From Geosiphon pyriformis (lineage: Eukaryota > Glomeromycota > Glomeromycetes > Archaeosporales > Geosiphonaceae), in contig JAAOMT010000523.1 of assembly GCA_016748015.1 (NCBI GenBank), forward strand, positions 1,004,423-1,068,422: a DNA stretch of 64,000 bases. The letters run 5' to 3'. Of this stretch, positions 45,613 through 57,394 are shown one piece after another. The notes beneath the pieces are model-generated. The model did no database searches and was not told the DNA's origin. It saw nothing but the letters and a program-made list of their open reading frames with translations. A program made the translations under genes and the position numbers. Position 1 is the stretch's first letter. The number at the start of each line of letters is the position of its first letter.

Positions 45613-47061
45613 AATGAGACAAAATTAGAAAACAAAACCAACACCCATTTGAATTAACAGCATCAAAACAACAAACAATGAACCCCGAAAACTACAACAA
45701 TCTCAAACAATATTTGGAGACATTAACAATCCCAACAGATTGGTCTCCAGACAAAAAACATCAGTTACAACAACAAGCCAAACAATATTTTCTACACAAC
45801 AACATTATCTATCATCAAAATTTCAAAAACCCAACCAAACCACTCAAATTAATACAAGAACAAGAAAAAGAGATTATTTTATACAATATGCACTCAGATC
45901 CTTCATCAGCACACTTCGGAAAAGATAGTACCACCCAAAGAACACTAGAATACTACTTTTGGCCTTGAATGAGAAAAGACATTCACAAATATGTCGAATC
46001 TTGTGATAATTGTCAAAGAAGAGGAGAAATTTGCCCTACAGAACCTTTAAATTCAATCAAAGTTGGACAGCCTTTTGACAGAGTTGGTATCGATTTAGTC
46101 AGACCACTATCTATTACCACTCAAGGAAACCGTTATATTGCAGTAGCTGTAGATTATCTTACTAAATGGTCTGAAGCCAGAGCCATTCAACAAGCAGATG
46201 CAAAATCAGGAGCAAATTTCATCTACGAAGACATCATTTGTAGACATGGATGTCCAATTGAACTTTTATCTGATTAGGGAACACACTTTGTGAACAACCT
46301 GATACAAGAAATTTGTGAACAATTTAATATCAAAAGACCTCTGTCTTCGCCCTACCATCCACAAACAAATGGACTTGTGGAACGTTTTAACAGAACATTG
46401 TGTGAGTTATTAGCCAAAGTCTCAACCGATTTTGAACAAGAATGGGATTTCTTTATTCCATCAGTGTTACTAGCATATAAGACATTAAAACAAGATACCA
46501 TGAAACACACACCATTTGATTTAACTTATGGAAGGATGGCAACATTACCAATCAGTTTCACAGTGGAAACATATCCAGCACAACTAATCGATGAAAACAA
46601 TTTCCAAGAAACACTTCAGTGAAGAGCCTATACTCTGCTTAGCACATTGGAAGGAAAATGACAAATAGCAGCCAACCATATTGAACACTCCCAAGCTCAA
46701 CAAAAAGAATGGCATGATAACAAATTGTCTTCAGTCACCAATAAATTCAAAATTGGAAACAAAGTTCTCTTACACAGAACTAAAGCTGAAAAACAATGGA
46801 GTGGAAAATTTGAAAATAAATGGGATAGACCATTCTTTATCCATGAAGTCTTAGACAATAGATCATACAAGCTAAGACTTGATGACAAAATTCTAGCAAA
46901 AGTTGCACATGGAGATTGTTTAAAACACTATCATTCCAGAAACAATCCTGAACCATTAATTCCACAAATTGGTACACATTCTTCTTTGGTCAGTCCCGAA
47001 GATATTCCCTGAAACTTAGAACCAATAGTTGTTATTGAACAACCTTCCAACCTGAACACTT
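45613..47061 (+). pseudogene. Integrase of element B
   Basis: Frame changes near 45615, then the domain is complete: HHCC finger (MHSDPSSAHFG ... YVESCDNCQRRG), core with Asp in VGIDLVRPL (46085), Asp in LLSD followed by a TAG in place of Gln (46274), and Glu in LVERFNRTL (46375). A long LAYKTLKQDTMKHTPFDLTY segment and a C-terminal SH3-like part (WSGKFENKWD, FIHEVLDNRSYKLRL) follow, then a Pro-rich tail to the stop near 47060. No chromodomain is seen. Stops at Trp, Gln and Arg positions (45966, 46276, 46621, 46660) inactivate it. Confidence 0.87.
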
Positions 47062-47279
47062 AATTTAATTTTACTAGTTATTCTCTTATAATTTAGAAAC
47101 AATCTCACAAAAACAAAACAAAAATAACATAAAAACCCATACACCAAAAATAATTTTTTATTTTTTTTCAATTGCTTATAATGACTATTCCTTAAAACAT
47201 TCAACAATTATCCCAAAAACTAATGTTAGCTTTAAAAACAATACCCGAATTATCCATTACTGTTACTGGAAACCACATA

Positions 47280-47456
47280 NNNNNNNNNNNNNNNNNNNNN
47301 NNNNNNNNNNNNNNNNNNNNNNNNNNNNNNNNNNNNNNNNNNNNNNNNNNNNNNNNNNNNNNNNNNNNNNNNNNNNNNNNNNNNNNNNNNNNNNNNNNNN
47401 NNNNNNNNNNNNNNNNNNNNNNNNNNNNNNNNNNNNNNNNNNNNNNNNNNNNNNNN
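47280..47456. other. Assembly gap (177 N)
   Basis: The run of N falls inside ORF3 of element B. Comparison with B' suggests that more than twice this length is missing. Confidence 0.95.
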
Positions 47457-47529
47457 AATTTCTTCAATAATTTTGGATTATTATCTGGAAATAACAGACA
47501 GTACTTGGACTTTGACGGAGCTCAGTCTT

Positions 47530-47539
47530 GAGGAGGAGG
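47530..47539 (+). promoter_or_regulatory. Polypurine tract of element B
   Basis: GAGGAGGAGG precedes the 3' LTR by three bases (TTA) and would prime plus-strand DNA. In B' the equivalent is GAGGAAAAAA. It is also coding: it encodes Glu-Glu-Glu of ORF3. Confidence 0.8.
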
Positions 47540-47542
47540 TTA

Positions 47543-48528
47543 TGTTACCAGATGAAATTAGAGATATCATTTAGCATGAAATTATCTCATAATTCCTATT
47601 ATTAATTAGCATATATTATCGTTTCAAATTATCACTTATTACATTAGCAAAGAATGTCCGAAATTATTATTTAATTAATAACCCAAATTGTACACAACAC
47701 AAATGTAACCTAATTGCGATGATCAATCATGCAATACTCTGAACTATGTAATATTTAAAAGTTTGCCGAAATTTATAGAAATTCACCGAAATAATTGATA
47801 GTTTACCGAAATATTTAATAGTTCGCAGAAATGACTTGTAGTTTGCCGAAATGTATCTTTAGTTCAGCAAAATTGTAGAAAATAGCAAAGTTCAAGTTCA
47901 TAGAATAGTGTTATGACAAGTTGTATAAAAGAAGAGCTTCTCTCTTCGAGAAAATGTATCTTACTTTAGATTTATCACTTAGAACCATTCTTACATACAC
48001 AAAAAGAAATAAAAATCAAATAATTTGAAAAAACCAAATTTTTTAATTATTACACTTGGAAAATCCTCAAAACCCAATTAACGTTTTGAAATTGATTAGC
48101 TACCAATTTCAGTAAACTGTTAGTAACTCCAGGCCTGGATAGAAAATGTTTTTCTTGACAAAATTCTATTTTTTTTTACATTTCTTTTATTTTCTTTTTT
48201 TTTCTTTTATTATTATAATCATTAGAGTAGCCTACAAACAAGATTCCTGTAGAAGAGTTGACTTTCACAGCAAAGTAACTACACATTTTTAGTGAGCTTC
48301 CAGATGAGCAATTCCTGAGAAAGAGTTGACGTTTACTACAACGTAACTACATAAAGTAACTGGCAAGGAATTGGCCATTCCACTTATAAGCCCAGCAGTT
48401 CAAATTATAAGAGATAATTTGAAGATAAATTCAGTTACTGGAGATTCAACCACATCCAGAAAACGTGAATTCACAGCAAATAAGTATCAACAACATTACA
48501 AAAAAGAGACCAAAAACCTCTGGTAACA
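47543..48528 (+). repeat. 3' LTR of element B (986 bp)
   Basis: Exactly as long as the 5' LTR, with the same 10-bp inverted ends. It is followed by GCGGATGCC, where the LINE resumes. Confidence 0.95.
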
Positions 48529-50889
48529 GCGGATGCCTTTGTTGATGATACTATTTGGGTTGGCAGCAGTCAAAGTGCTACACAACACATTCTTAACATT
48601 GCTAGTGAATTTTTCAGTATCAATGACATCTCAATTAATAATGATAAGTCTGTTGCCATTCCCATTAATTGTGATAGTACGGCTTCCTCTTTGCTGATCA
48701 GTGGGTCACCTATTTCTATCGCCAAGAAGGAGAAATCGCATCACTATTTGGGGATCTATTTGTCAACTGAGGGTCTTTCGAAGCCTAGCTTGGCTAAGGT
48801 GCATTCTGATGTCTGGTTTTTTTCTAATTTAGTCCTGAGAAAGACAGTGGTCCTCTTTCCTATTATTGAATATAGAACACAGTTCAGTTACGTTCCTATT
48901 AATGCTTGTGGAAAGTGGGACACTTTGATTCATAAGGGCTTGAAATTTAAGTCTGGTTTGCCACGTGATTTTCACAATAATGCGATTCATTATCTCTCTC
49001 TGTATAGTTTGAAGACTTTTGAACAGGTTCAAGCTAAGAGCAAGATGGCTTTGGTCATTTCCTTCGCGAACTCTGTTGGGATTTTGGAGCATCTATTTTC
49101 TCACTGGTCACATGATCTTCAGGTCCTCTGCTGGCGCCCGCTACATCTTTTGCAGTGTCCAGTTCGTGTCAAAGTCAATTCTCTAAACAATTTTCTGGTG
49201 GGTGTGGTGCATATTTTCTCTGGGTGTGATTTGTCATTGGGTGGCTTTCTGACTAGTGCTTTTCGTCGTCGGGGTGAAACTCCTATGTCTTTTGTTCTTG
49301 GTGAATCAAATTATGTCAAGAGTGTCTTGTCACTTCGACATTATGAGATTGCTTTTGTAGACCAGCTATGAAACCGAAATGGGGCTGTTTTTGAGTGGAA
49401 GACCTTCAAACAATGGAAGTGGTTAGACTCACATAGTCCGGTTCCTGTCTGGTTTGAGCTGTTGGTTCATTTTCTTGGTGGCATGTTTTCTCTTCCTGTC
49501 TACTCCACGCTTTTGGCTGATTGTGGCTCTTCGGATGTTCTTCAGTCTCATGAGTTTGGCATTATTGGCGCCGGTTTATTCAATTCTAATGTTGGTCATC
49601 TTTCTGTTTACACAAATGGATCTCTAAGTAATTTAGGGACTGTTGATATGAAAGCTGGGGCTGCTGTTTTCTTTGAGAACATTGGTATGGGTTTGGGTGT
49701 GGGGGTATCTGGTTTAATGTTTTTTATCTTGACGGAACTGCAGACTATTGCTTTGGCACTTGAGTGCGTCCTTTTTTCTCGCTCAGTCGACTTGTTCTCA
49801 GACAGTCAGGCTGCTTTGAATGCTTGCAAGTTGGAAATGGAATTGGTTTGCCCAGATTTTAGGAATTGGTGTTGGATTGAATGCCACCATATTGTTAATG
49901 TCATTCATCGTAAGAATTTAAAAGTTAATTGGTGTAAGGTAAAAGGACACTCAGGGATTTTAGGCAATGAACAAGCTGATAAATTGGCCAGGGCTGCAGC
50001 TCTCTCTGGTTGGCATCTGCCTCATTCTGTTGATAAACACTATCTTAGAGGTGGGGGAGCAGCCATTTCTGGTAATTTTAGACATTTTGTTCGGGATATT
50101 TTTCGGTCAGTTTATCGTGCACATTGGAAAATCAGTTGTGGTATAAGGGTGATGGCAGATAGTCTGCACACAGATATTGATTGGTTTAGGTCGTCACTGG
50201 TTTGGCATCCGGATTCTCACATGGCTGCTGGCTTCATTAGTAAGTGGACTGCTGGCTTCCAGACTTACTTTATGAAGGCATTGCACCATTGGCTTCCTGT
50301 TGCTGTGCATAAGCGGCTTTATGATAAGCAATATCCCAGTGTGACGTGTTTGTTTTGCAGTGATGTCGAGGTCTCAGACCATGTGTTTTCTTGTTCATTT
50401 GATGCCAATGATCGTGCTCAGTTGTTGGACACTTATGCAGCAGTTTGGGGTGTGCGCTCCAGTTTGGCTCATTCTTTCTCAGGTGTCTCGCAGCTAATAT
50501 CTACTTGTGTATTTGACATTTTAGTTAGTACTGCTCTATGCAAAGGTTTTGTTTTCAAGGATTGGTTTCGTGAGTCTGTTTCTGTCTTTAAGGATTCCAG
50601 GATAGTGGATCAGACCATTGTGGCCTTTGTGTGTGAGTTTAGCTTGGCTTTTTGGAAAGACATTTGGTTGGTTTGTGCCAAGTACTGTGCTTTTATGGAA
50701 AAAAATAGGCTTATTCCGTGCAATGGGTCAGTTTCTGTCTCAATTTCTGGGCTTTCTTTAGGGCTGTCATCTGATGTGACTCGGCTGCTGGGTGTTGCTG
50801 AGACGATTGGTGTTGGTTTTGGATTCCATAAGTCTTGTTTGTTTTTTTCAGGCATAGGGAATAAGGTTTCTGTTCATATAGGTGCTTAG
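48529..50889 (+). pseudogene. LINE copy 1 ORF2, 3' part: RT catalytic box, RNase H, zinc tail
   Basis: It resumes at the RT catalytic motif AFVDDTIW, both Asp intact. Near 48850 about 15 codons found in copy 2 are missing in frame. A TGA at 49369 replaces Arg or similar. From 49462 to 50889 the frame is open for 475 codons: RNase H (LSVYTNGSLSNLG, where the first catalytic Asp is Asn; LTELQTIALALECV; DLFSDSQAALNACK; VKGHSGILGNEQADKLA), then a C-terminal Cys motif CLFCSDVEVSDHVFSC (C-x2-C-x7-H-x3-C) and the end SGIGNKVSVHIGA. The 129-base 3' UTR follows. Confidence 0.87.
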
Positions 50890-51018
50890 TGTTGTTCTGA
50901 TTGGTCCGAGTGGCTGGTCACGTGTAGATAATGCATGATTCACACCTAGTTTAGATCATTTATATGATGTATTGCACTAGGCAGTATTTGGACTTCGCTC
51001 ATTAAATGTTAATAAAAA

Positions 51019-51428
51019 AAAATTATATTTATTAATATGTTTTTATATATAATTAAATATGAAATTATAATATAAATAATATTATATGTAATAAATAGAT
51101 TAATTTAGCAATTTCTTAATTATATTATATTATAATAATTAATAATCAAATTATGTATAAAATTAATTGGTTTAAATATTACAGATTTGATATTATTAAA
51201 AACAATATATATCTTTTTATATTAATTTTTAAAAACAATTTTTTGCTTAATATTATAAATAAATTATTATTAAAAGCTTTAGACAGCAATATTTAAAGAA
51301 CTAAAAAAAATATAATATAATAGCCAATTAAAAAAATTTATATATTTATTTAAATACTAAATAATTTTAATTAAATATTTGTATTATTAATATATATAAA
51401 CACATAATTTAAAAAAAAAAAAAAAAAA
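51019..51428. other. AT-rich spacer between two LINE copies
   Basis: Almost only A and T, with no gene. A run of 19 A or so ends at the 5' end of LINE copy 2. Confidence 0.6.
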
Positions 51429-51439
51429 CTTCTTTTCTT

Positions 51440-53359
51440 TTGTTTATCCCAAATTCCCAAAAAAGAGCTGAAAAAAAGTTGTTTACTATTCAGCATGCTA
51501 AATTCAAACCATCTTTGCTTGATTACAAAACCACCATTGGTTTTAGTATTGCTGTTCTAAATAAGTCTATTATGGAACCTGGTTTTAACATTAGTGTTAA
51601 GTCTGCTGAACCTAAAAAAAAGAAAAGAAGTGGTGCTTTGGAAGATAACATTAATAATCAGAAATTTGCTACTGTTAAGATGTCAAATAGTCATTCTTGG
51701 AATTCTGAAACTGGTGATACTATTGAATCTAAAAGTGTGAACATAAAAGAAGAGTGTTTGGTTAAGGAAACCAGCTTTGATTATAAAGATAATAGAGCTT
51801 TCACTAGAAAAAACTTAAAACATACACCTAAGAGTTCAAAAAAAACTATTACCAAAAGAGTGCTAGAAAAACTGCTAAGAAAAATTAGCTTTTTGAATAA
51901 TAATAATAATGACATACTGTTAGACAAACCTGTGGTTTTTCTTCCCCTTTTGAAAAATTTGGTCAATGTTTCTGTTAGGAAATCTTTCACTCTGGACATC
52001 AGTTTGAACAATATTGTTAGGAAGTCTGCTCAGAAAAAACTTGTGGTTGTTAGGAAGTTATTTTCAAAAATCAATAGTTTTGAGAAGGCTTCTATTCCCT
52101 CAAAATTTGCTGGAATCATTAGAACAATGTTCACTTCCAAATCAAGTTTGGCACAGGCTTCCAAAAAGACTGAAGAAATGAAAATCCTGGTAAACACCAA
52201 TCTTAAGAAGTCTTCTGGGCACTCAGATTGGACTGTGGTAGTAAAAAAAATTCTTGTTAGAATTTTGGCTAAGACAGTACACACTGTGCTATCCGAGTTT
52301 GGCATAATTAGGTCAATTAAAATGCAATTGGTGGGACTGTGACAAAAAGCAGTGGTTGAGTTTGAACAGGTTGATCATGTTGATTTGGTTACAGCAAAAT
52401 AATCTATTCTAATTGGGAAAAATGTAATGCATGTTGCTAGATCTAATATGAACAAAGAAACCTGGGACATAAAAGATATTTACAGGGCTCTTTTGTACAC
52501 TTTACCAATGGGAACCAATGTGCATAATATTTGGAATTATGTTAATTTAGTGGATGGAAAAACATGCACAATCAATCATCATTCTGTTACCTATGCCTGA
52601 GCCAGATGTGCTGTTGTTTGTTTCGAATCAGCTGAATTCTTGGATGCTGTCATGGACACTACTCTAGTTTTGAAAGGTGTAAATCTGCGTTGGTTTCATT
52701 TGGGTTTTTCTAAATGTGCTGAGTATGAGAAAATAAGTCATATGTCTTTGAGTTGTTCTGTGGGTGGGAATTTTTCTTTCAGAAAATCTCCTCATAAATT
52801 ACTTTCAGATGTGAATAAAAGCAGATTGGCAACCATCTATGCTAAACATTTGGCTCCTGTTGCTCATTCTATTGCTTTTGGTGAAGTTTTTTGGGCAAAA
52901 ATTGCTGGCAGTTCTTTTTTCTCTCCTCTTCCTGTGTGAAATGTGTCAGTCAATTCTGGCTTTTCTTTGGAGATGAAGTCTATCTTCCCTGTTATAAGTG
53001 ATGTAGAAAAAAAGTTTGCTGTTTTGGAGAGCAGTTTTGCCAGCCTCGTGGGACAAATTGGTGAGTTGGCTAAGAGGTTGGACTTATTTGTGCCAGCAGT
53101 TTTCCAGCCTAGCCCTGGATGTCAGCTGCTAGTAACTCTTTTATCACAGAATCAGGTGGGTGGTGTAGTGATGGAAGAGGATTTAGGTAAGGCCACAAGT
53201 AATGAGACTGTTGTGATTTTGGATTTTTCTGCTTCTCCTGAGGTAAAAAGATTAGAAAACATGTTGGAAGGACTTTCTACTTCAGTTCTAAGTCTAACAG
53301 TAAGATTTGATGGTTCTATTTTGGCTGGTGGTGCATTTCCCAAACCTCTTTCTCAATGA
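51440..53359 (+). pseudogene. LINE copy 2 ORF1
   Basis: One frame of 640 codons with four or five stops. It aligns with copy 1 from a Lys-rich N-terminal region (51440-51900), through RKLFSKINSFEKASIPSKFA and SGHSDWTVVVKKI, to the RRM-like parts. Stops stand where copy 1 has Trp (copy 1 GMWQKAVVEF, here GL-stop-QKAVVEF; copy 1 ASKWSFLIGK, here AK-stop-SILIGK). The zinc knuckle reads KCAEYEKISHMSLSC, again with the second Cys as Tyr, as in copy 1. The N-terminal 150 residues are much more diverged than the rest. Confidence 0.82.
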
Positions 53360-56300
53360 CCAGTCTAGTATGAAAGATTGCCACATGCAATATTAGAGAT
53401 ATGAATAATTCTGCAAAACAAGATGACATAATTTGTTGGCATAAAGAAATGAACAATTTGATTTCTGTTGTTACTAAGACTAAGTTGAAGGGCAAAATTC
53501 ACTCATAGATCATGAATAAATTTGATGGTGTTTGGGTTTTCACTTCTGGTTTGGACTCTGGTTATTTGGATTCTGGTGTTGCAATTATTATGGACAATTC
53601 TTTGGCAAGACATATGTGTTAAGTTTCCAAAGTTTTTAGTCGACTCCTCTCTCTCAAATTACTCTTCAAAAATAATCTTTTTGTGTCAATTTTGGGACTT
53701 TATGCTGGTGCTTCATCAGTGGTTTGGTTCTTTCAAGCTGGTAAAATCAACTCTTTCATTGCAAAAGTGGTAAATGAATCCTCTTTTGTTATTCTGAGTG
53801 GTGATTTCAATAAAGACAGTGCCCAAAAGTGTGCTAGCTTCAAAAAATGCTTTGATTTAGGTTTAGTTGATTCTCTAAGAGGAAGTTCATTCATTAAGAT
53901 GTTTACATGGACCAATTCTCATGGTGTTGCTAAAGCTCTTAATTATATTCTCATTTCTTCAAGTTTGGTCAATGCTGTAATAGATGGTAGTGTAACTGAT
54001 GTTGTGAACTATTTTAATACTGATCACAGAACTGTTGCTGTCTCTGTGGGTCTAGGTGGTTTGTTGGATGTGCAATTGCTTTTACTTAGAAAACAAGCTA
54101 ATAAGGATTGTTGGAAGTTTGATGTCAAAAATGCCAATATTGCAAAATGGTGCAAGTTCAAAGATGCCATGGCAGCTAATGTCATTATGTTTTTGGATGA
54201 ATTTGCTAGAGCTGTAATATTATTGGATTTGGATGCAATGTGGACTGTTGTTTGCAAAATATTGGTTTTTTCTGCTGATAGTACTTTCAGAAAAAAATGG
54301 TTCAAGGGTTTTAATAGTGTTTTTATCAAAGAGTCTTCTAAGTTTCATAAACTTGAGTTGTTGGTATCAAAGTTAATAAAGGCTTCTCGTTCAGCTTCTA
54401 GTAAGGATTTTGCTTTATTATTAGAGACTTAGAATAGACTTGATAATAGTGGTACGGTAGAAGTGAAATCTCTTTTTATTTCTGGTTTTAGTTTTGATGC
54501 TGTTCATTCTAAGCTGGCTAAGGCAAGAAAATCTTATTGATCTTCCAAATTGTTAGAATCAAAATGTGCTAAGGAGTTTCACATCAAACAGGCAATTTGT
54601 ATGAAAATAGAAAATTTTGAGTTGGACAAGAGTTATACCATTAGGAGTGTGTTGGAGTGTCCCTTTTGTAAGGTGGTATTGGATCATTTAGTTGTAGATA
54701 AGGAGTTGGTCTTGAAGTCTGAGTTGGTCAAATTTAAGATAGATACAATTATGAAAAGCTAGACTAGAAGATGTCAGAAGGTCAATGATATTGCCAATAA
54801 TTGGAGCCATTAATATCAACCTTTGGAGTATGTTTTTAATGAAGCTTTTTTTGGTGTGATGTGTTCAATTGGATTTGATGAATTATATGAGGTGGTTTCT
54901 AATTTGCCTAATGGCAAAACTGCTGGCTTTTTAGATATCTCGAATGAACTATGAAAGCATTGTGATAAATCAGTTCTTAATCTGCTTTTGGTGCTTTTGA
55001 ACTCTTGTTTAGCTTGTAAATTTGTACTTGGTTCTTAGAAAAAAGCTTGGGTCTTAATAATTCCTAAGCCTTATGAATAAGAGGGTGTTCTGATGAATAC
55101 CTGTCTTATTGTTTTAATTGAGACAGCTTATAAAGTTCTTTTTAAAATTCTCTCTGATAGAATTTTTTCAGCATGCAGTGCTTTCAATGTTTTTTGTGGT
55201 GACAACTTTTCAGTTTTAAAGAACACATTAACTCAGTCTCTCATTTTTGCAATTAGTTCAGTTATTAAGGATGCTTTGGAAAAGAATAGGGAGCTTTGGT
55301 TGGTTTTGCAGGACATGCAGAAAGCATATGATTCAGTTGGTTGGGAACATCTTGAGAAGAACTTGGTTAGGATTAAGATGTACAGAAAATTCATTCAATT
55401 CTTTGGTAGTATTCATAAAGGTCATATTAATAAGGTTATGACAGATTTTGGTTTGACAAATAGTTATCGTGTGCATAATGGTTTGGATCAAGGAGAAGTT
55501 TTTTCCCCTCTTCTATGGTGCATATTTTATGATCCTCTGTTATGTAAAGTTAAGTGTCAAAAAAGTGTGTGTGGATATAGGCTGATTTCCCATTCTGTTT
55601 TCAAGAGTGGTTGTGCTGAATCTCAGGTTGGGCTTTCTTCTTTTTTTGCTACTGGCGCATTCATTAACAATACAATTTGGATTGGTAGCAGTTAGAGTGC
55701 TACTCAGCATATTCTTAATTTTGTTAGTGATTTCTTTCAAATTAATGACATTTCAATCAACAGTAACAAAACAGTGGTCATTTCTATTAATAGCAGAGTT
55801 AGTACTCTCTCTCTTTCTATTAGTGGCATTTCCATTTCTATAACTAAAAAGAGTAAATCTCATCAGTATCTGGGTATTTTTCTTTTGACTGAAGGTTTTT
55901 CAAAGCCTAGTTTGGCTAAAACACATTCAGATGTTCACTTCTTTATCAATTTGGTTTTAAGAAAGGCAGTTTCAAATAAGCAGTTTTTATATTTGGTGTT
56001 GGCAATGTTTTATTCTATAGTCAGTTATAGGATGCAGTTTAGTTTTGTTCTGGTTGGTGTGTGCAACAAGTGGGATGCTCTGGTTTGTAAAGAGCTAAAG
56101 ATCAAGTCTGGTCTGCCTCTGGACTTTCCAAATAACACTATTTACTACCCCTTTTTTTATGATTTGAAATTTTTTGTGCAGATTCAGTCTGAGAGTAAGA
56201 TTGCTTTTCTTGTTAGCTTTGCAAACTCTGGTGGGATTTTAGGTCATTTGTTTTTTCACAAATCTCATGATTTGCAAGTTCTTTGTTGGCATTCTGTTCA

Positions 56301-57394
56301 TCTTTTGTGTTGGTGCTTCTAATAATTTCTTAGTGGGCATGGTTCGTATTCTTTATGATTGTAGTTTGTTTATTGGTGGCTCTTTGGCCAATCTTTTTCA
56401 TGGTTGTAGTGGAGTTTCTATGTCTGTTGCTCTTGGCAAGTTGATATTTTCAAGTTTTTTTTTTCTCTTTGATATTATAGTATTGCATTTGTGGATCAAC
56501 TTTGTGATCATCATGGCACTGTTTTTGATTGGTACACATTTAAGTGATAGAAGAGACTGGATCTCTGTGAGCCTGTTCCTGAATGGTTTAGACTCTCCAC
56601 TGCATTTCTCAATAATATGGATTTGTCTTCAACTCTTCTTTCAGCATCAAGTAGTGTTGGTTCTCTAAACGTTCTTGGCTCTGGTGGTTTTATGTCTGTA
56701 TGTGATCATCTGTCTTGGGTTGGTACTAATAGTTTATCTGTATACACGGATGGGTTTCTAAGAGGTTTGGGCACCATTAGCTGTAGGGCTGGTGCTGCTG
56801 TTTTTTTTGAAGACATTGATTTGGGTTTGAGCATTAATGTATCAGATTTGATGTTATCTACTTTGGCTGAAATGCATGCTATTGCATTGGCTTTGGAGTG
56901 TGTTTTTTTGGCTAGCTCTGTTTGCATGTTTTCAGATAGTCAATTTGCTTTGGATGCTTGCAAATCAGAATTGGTTTTGGCACATCCCAATTTTTGTAAT
57001 CAGTGTTGGGTCAAGCATCACCACATAGTTAATATTATTTACAGTAAAAATTTAATTGTTAGTTGGCACAAGGTAAAAGTTCACTCTGACATTCCGAAAA
57101 ATAACTGTGCTGATTCACTTGCTGGTGATGTGTTTATTTCTGAGTGGTTTCTTTTACCTCATCTGGATGAACATTTTTTGGTGGCTAATGATGGTATTGT
57201 TTTTGGTAACTCTAGGCATTTTGTTCATAATGTTTATTGATCTGTCTGTTATGTGCACTGAGAGATTGGTTTCGGCTCAAAGTTTTTGCCTTATGATTTG
57301 TTTTCTGAGGTTGATTGGCATCAGTTCTTGCTGGTATAACATCCTGATTTGCACATTGCTGCTAATTATACCAGCAAAGCCTTGGCTAATGCAC
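53356..57394 (+). pseudogene. LINE copy 2 ORF2 (endonuclease, RT, RNase H), 3' truncated
   Basis: The endonuclease keeps GDFNKDS, better than copy 1, and FNTDHRTV. RT spans about 54900-55700: DMQKAYDSVGWEH, GLDQGEVFSPLLW, and the catalytic box AFINNTIW in place of AFVDDTIW, so both metal-binding Asp are Asn. The finger-thumb region LVLRKAVSNKQFLYL shows the codons deleted in copy 1. RNase H lies at 56617-57240 (LSVYTDGFLRGLG, AEMHAIALALECV, MFSDSQFALDACK). More than ten stops, mostly Trp codons changed to TAG, TGA or TAA, and one frame change near 56320. It ends at LTR position 57395. Confidence 0.85.

Larger units (their letters stand above)
47181..47574 (+). pseudogene. ORF3 of element B, interrupted by the N gap
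   Basis: It starts MTIP(stop)NIQQLSQKLMLA and continues LKTIPELSITVTGNHI up to the gap. After the gap the frame ISSIILDYYLEITDSTWTLT goes on through the polypurine tract and ends at a TAG 32 bases inside the 3' LTR (MLPDEIRDII). Both ends match ORF3 of element B' (7242-7857), where the middle is visible. From that copy about 400 bases should lie where 177 N are given. It has no membrane span. It may be a helical accessory protein; function unknown. Confidence 0.65.
38989..48528 (+). mobile_element. Gypsy element B, 9540 bp, inserted in LINE copy 1
   Basis: A complete LTR retrotransposon: two 986-bp LTRs, primer-binding site, gag, protease, Cys-rich module, dUTPase, RT/RNase H, integrase, ORF3 and polypurine tract. 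The order RT-RNase H-integrase makes it Ty3/gypsy. Flanks are GTGG (left) and GCGG (right), a 4-bp target duplication with one transition. Removing the element and one flank restores the LINE frame (codons for Phe-Ala-Ala-Asp-Ala-Phe-Val-Asp-Asp). Most coding parts carry stops. Sequence is missing at 47280-47456. Confidence 0.95.
34682..51018 (+). mobile_element. LINE copy 1 (non-LTR retrotransposon), split by a gypsy element
   Basis: The element is about 6.8 kb when the inserted 38989-48528 is discounted. The 5' end is set by alignment with copy 2, as both start CTTCTTTT...CCCAAATTCCC or similar (34682, 51429). It has two ORFs joined by an ATGA overlap, an APE-type endonuclease, RT, RNase H and a C-terminal CCHC, which is the layout of the I/R1 superfamily. 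The 3' UTR (50890-51018) ends in ATTAAATGTTAATAAAAAAA. A 10-bp direct repeat ATTATATTTA flanks it (34669-34678 and 51022-51031), a possible target duplication. G+C and codon use are visibly higher than in the surrounding desert, as expected for a younger insertion. Confidence 0.9.
51429..57394 (+). mobile_element. LINE copy 2, older, cut by element C
   Basis: Same family and same layout as copy 1, starting CTTCTTTTCTTTTG. It keeps the ORF1/ORF2 ATGA overlap at 53356-53359. The 3' end is missing because element C begins at 57395 inside ORF2, after RNase H. Decay is almost purely by substitutions that create stops; the frame of ORF2 is preserved over nearly its whole length. Confidence 0.88.

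Noticed and set aside
51440-57240. Alternative genetic code reading TGA or TAG as Trp
   Set aside because: TAA, TAG and TGA all appear at Trp sites, TGG is also common, and Gln and Arg codons are affected in the same way. Mutational decay explains it; the open LINE ORF1 and the 508-codon frame use standard codons.
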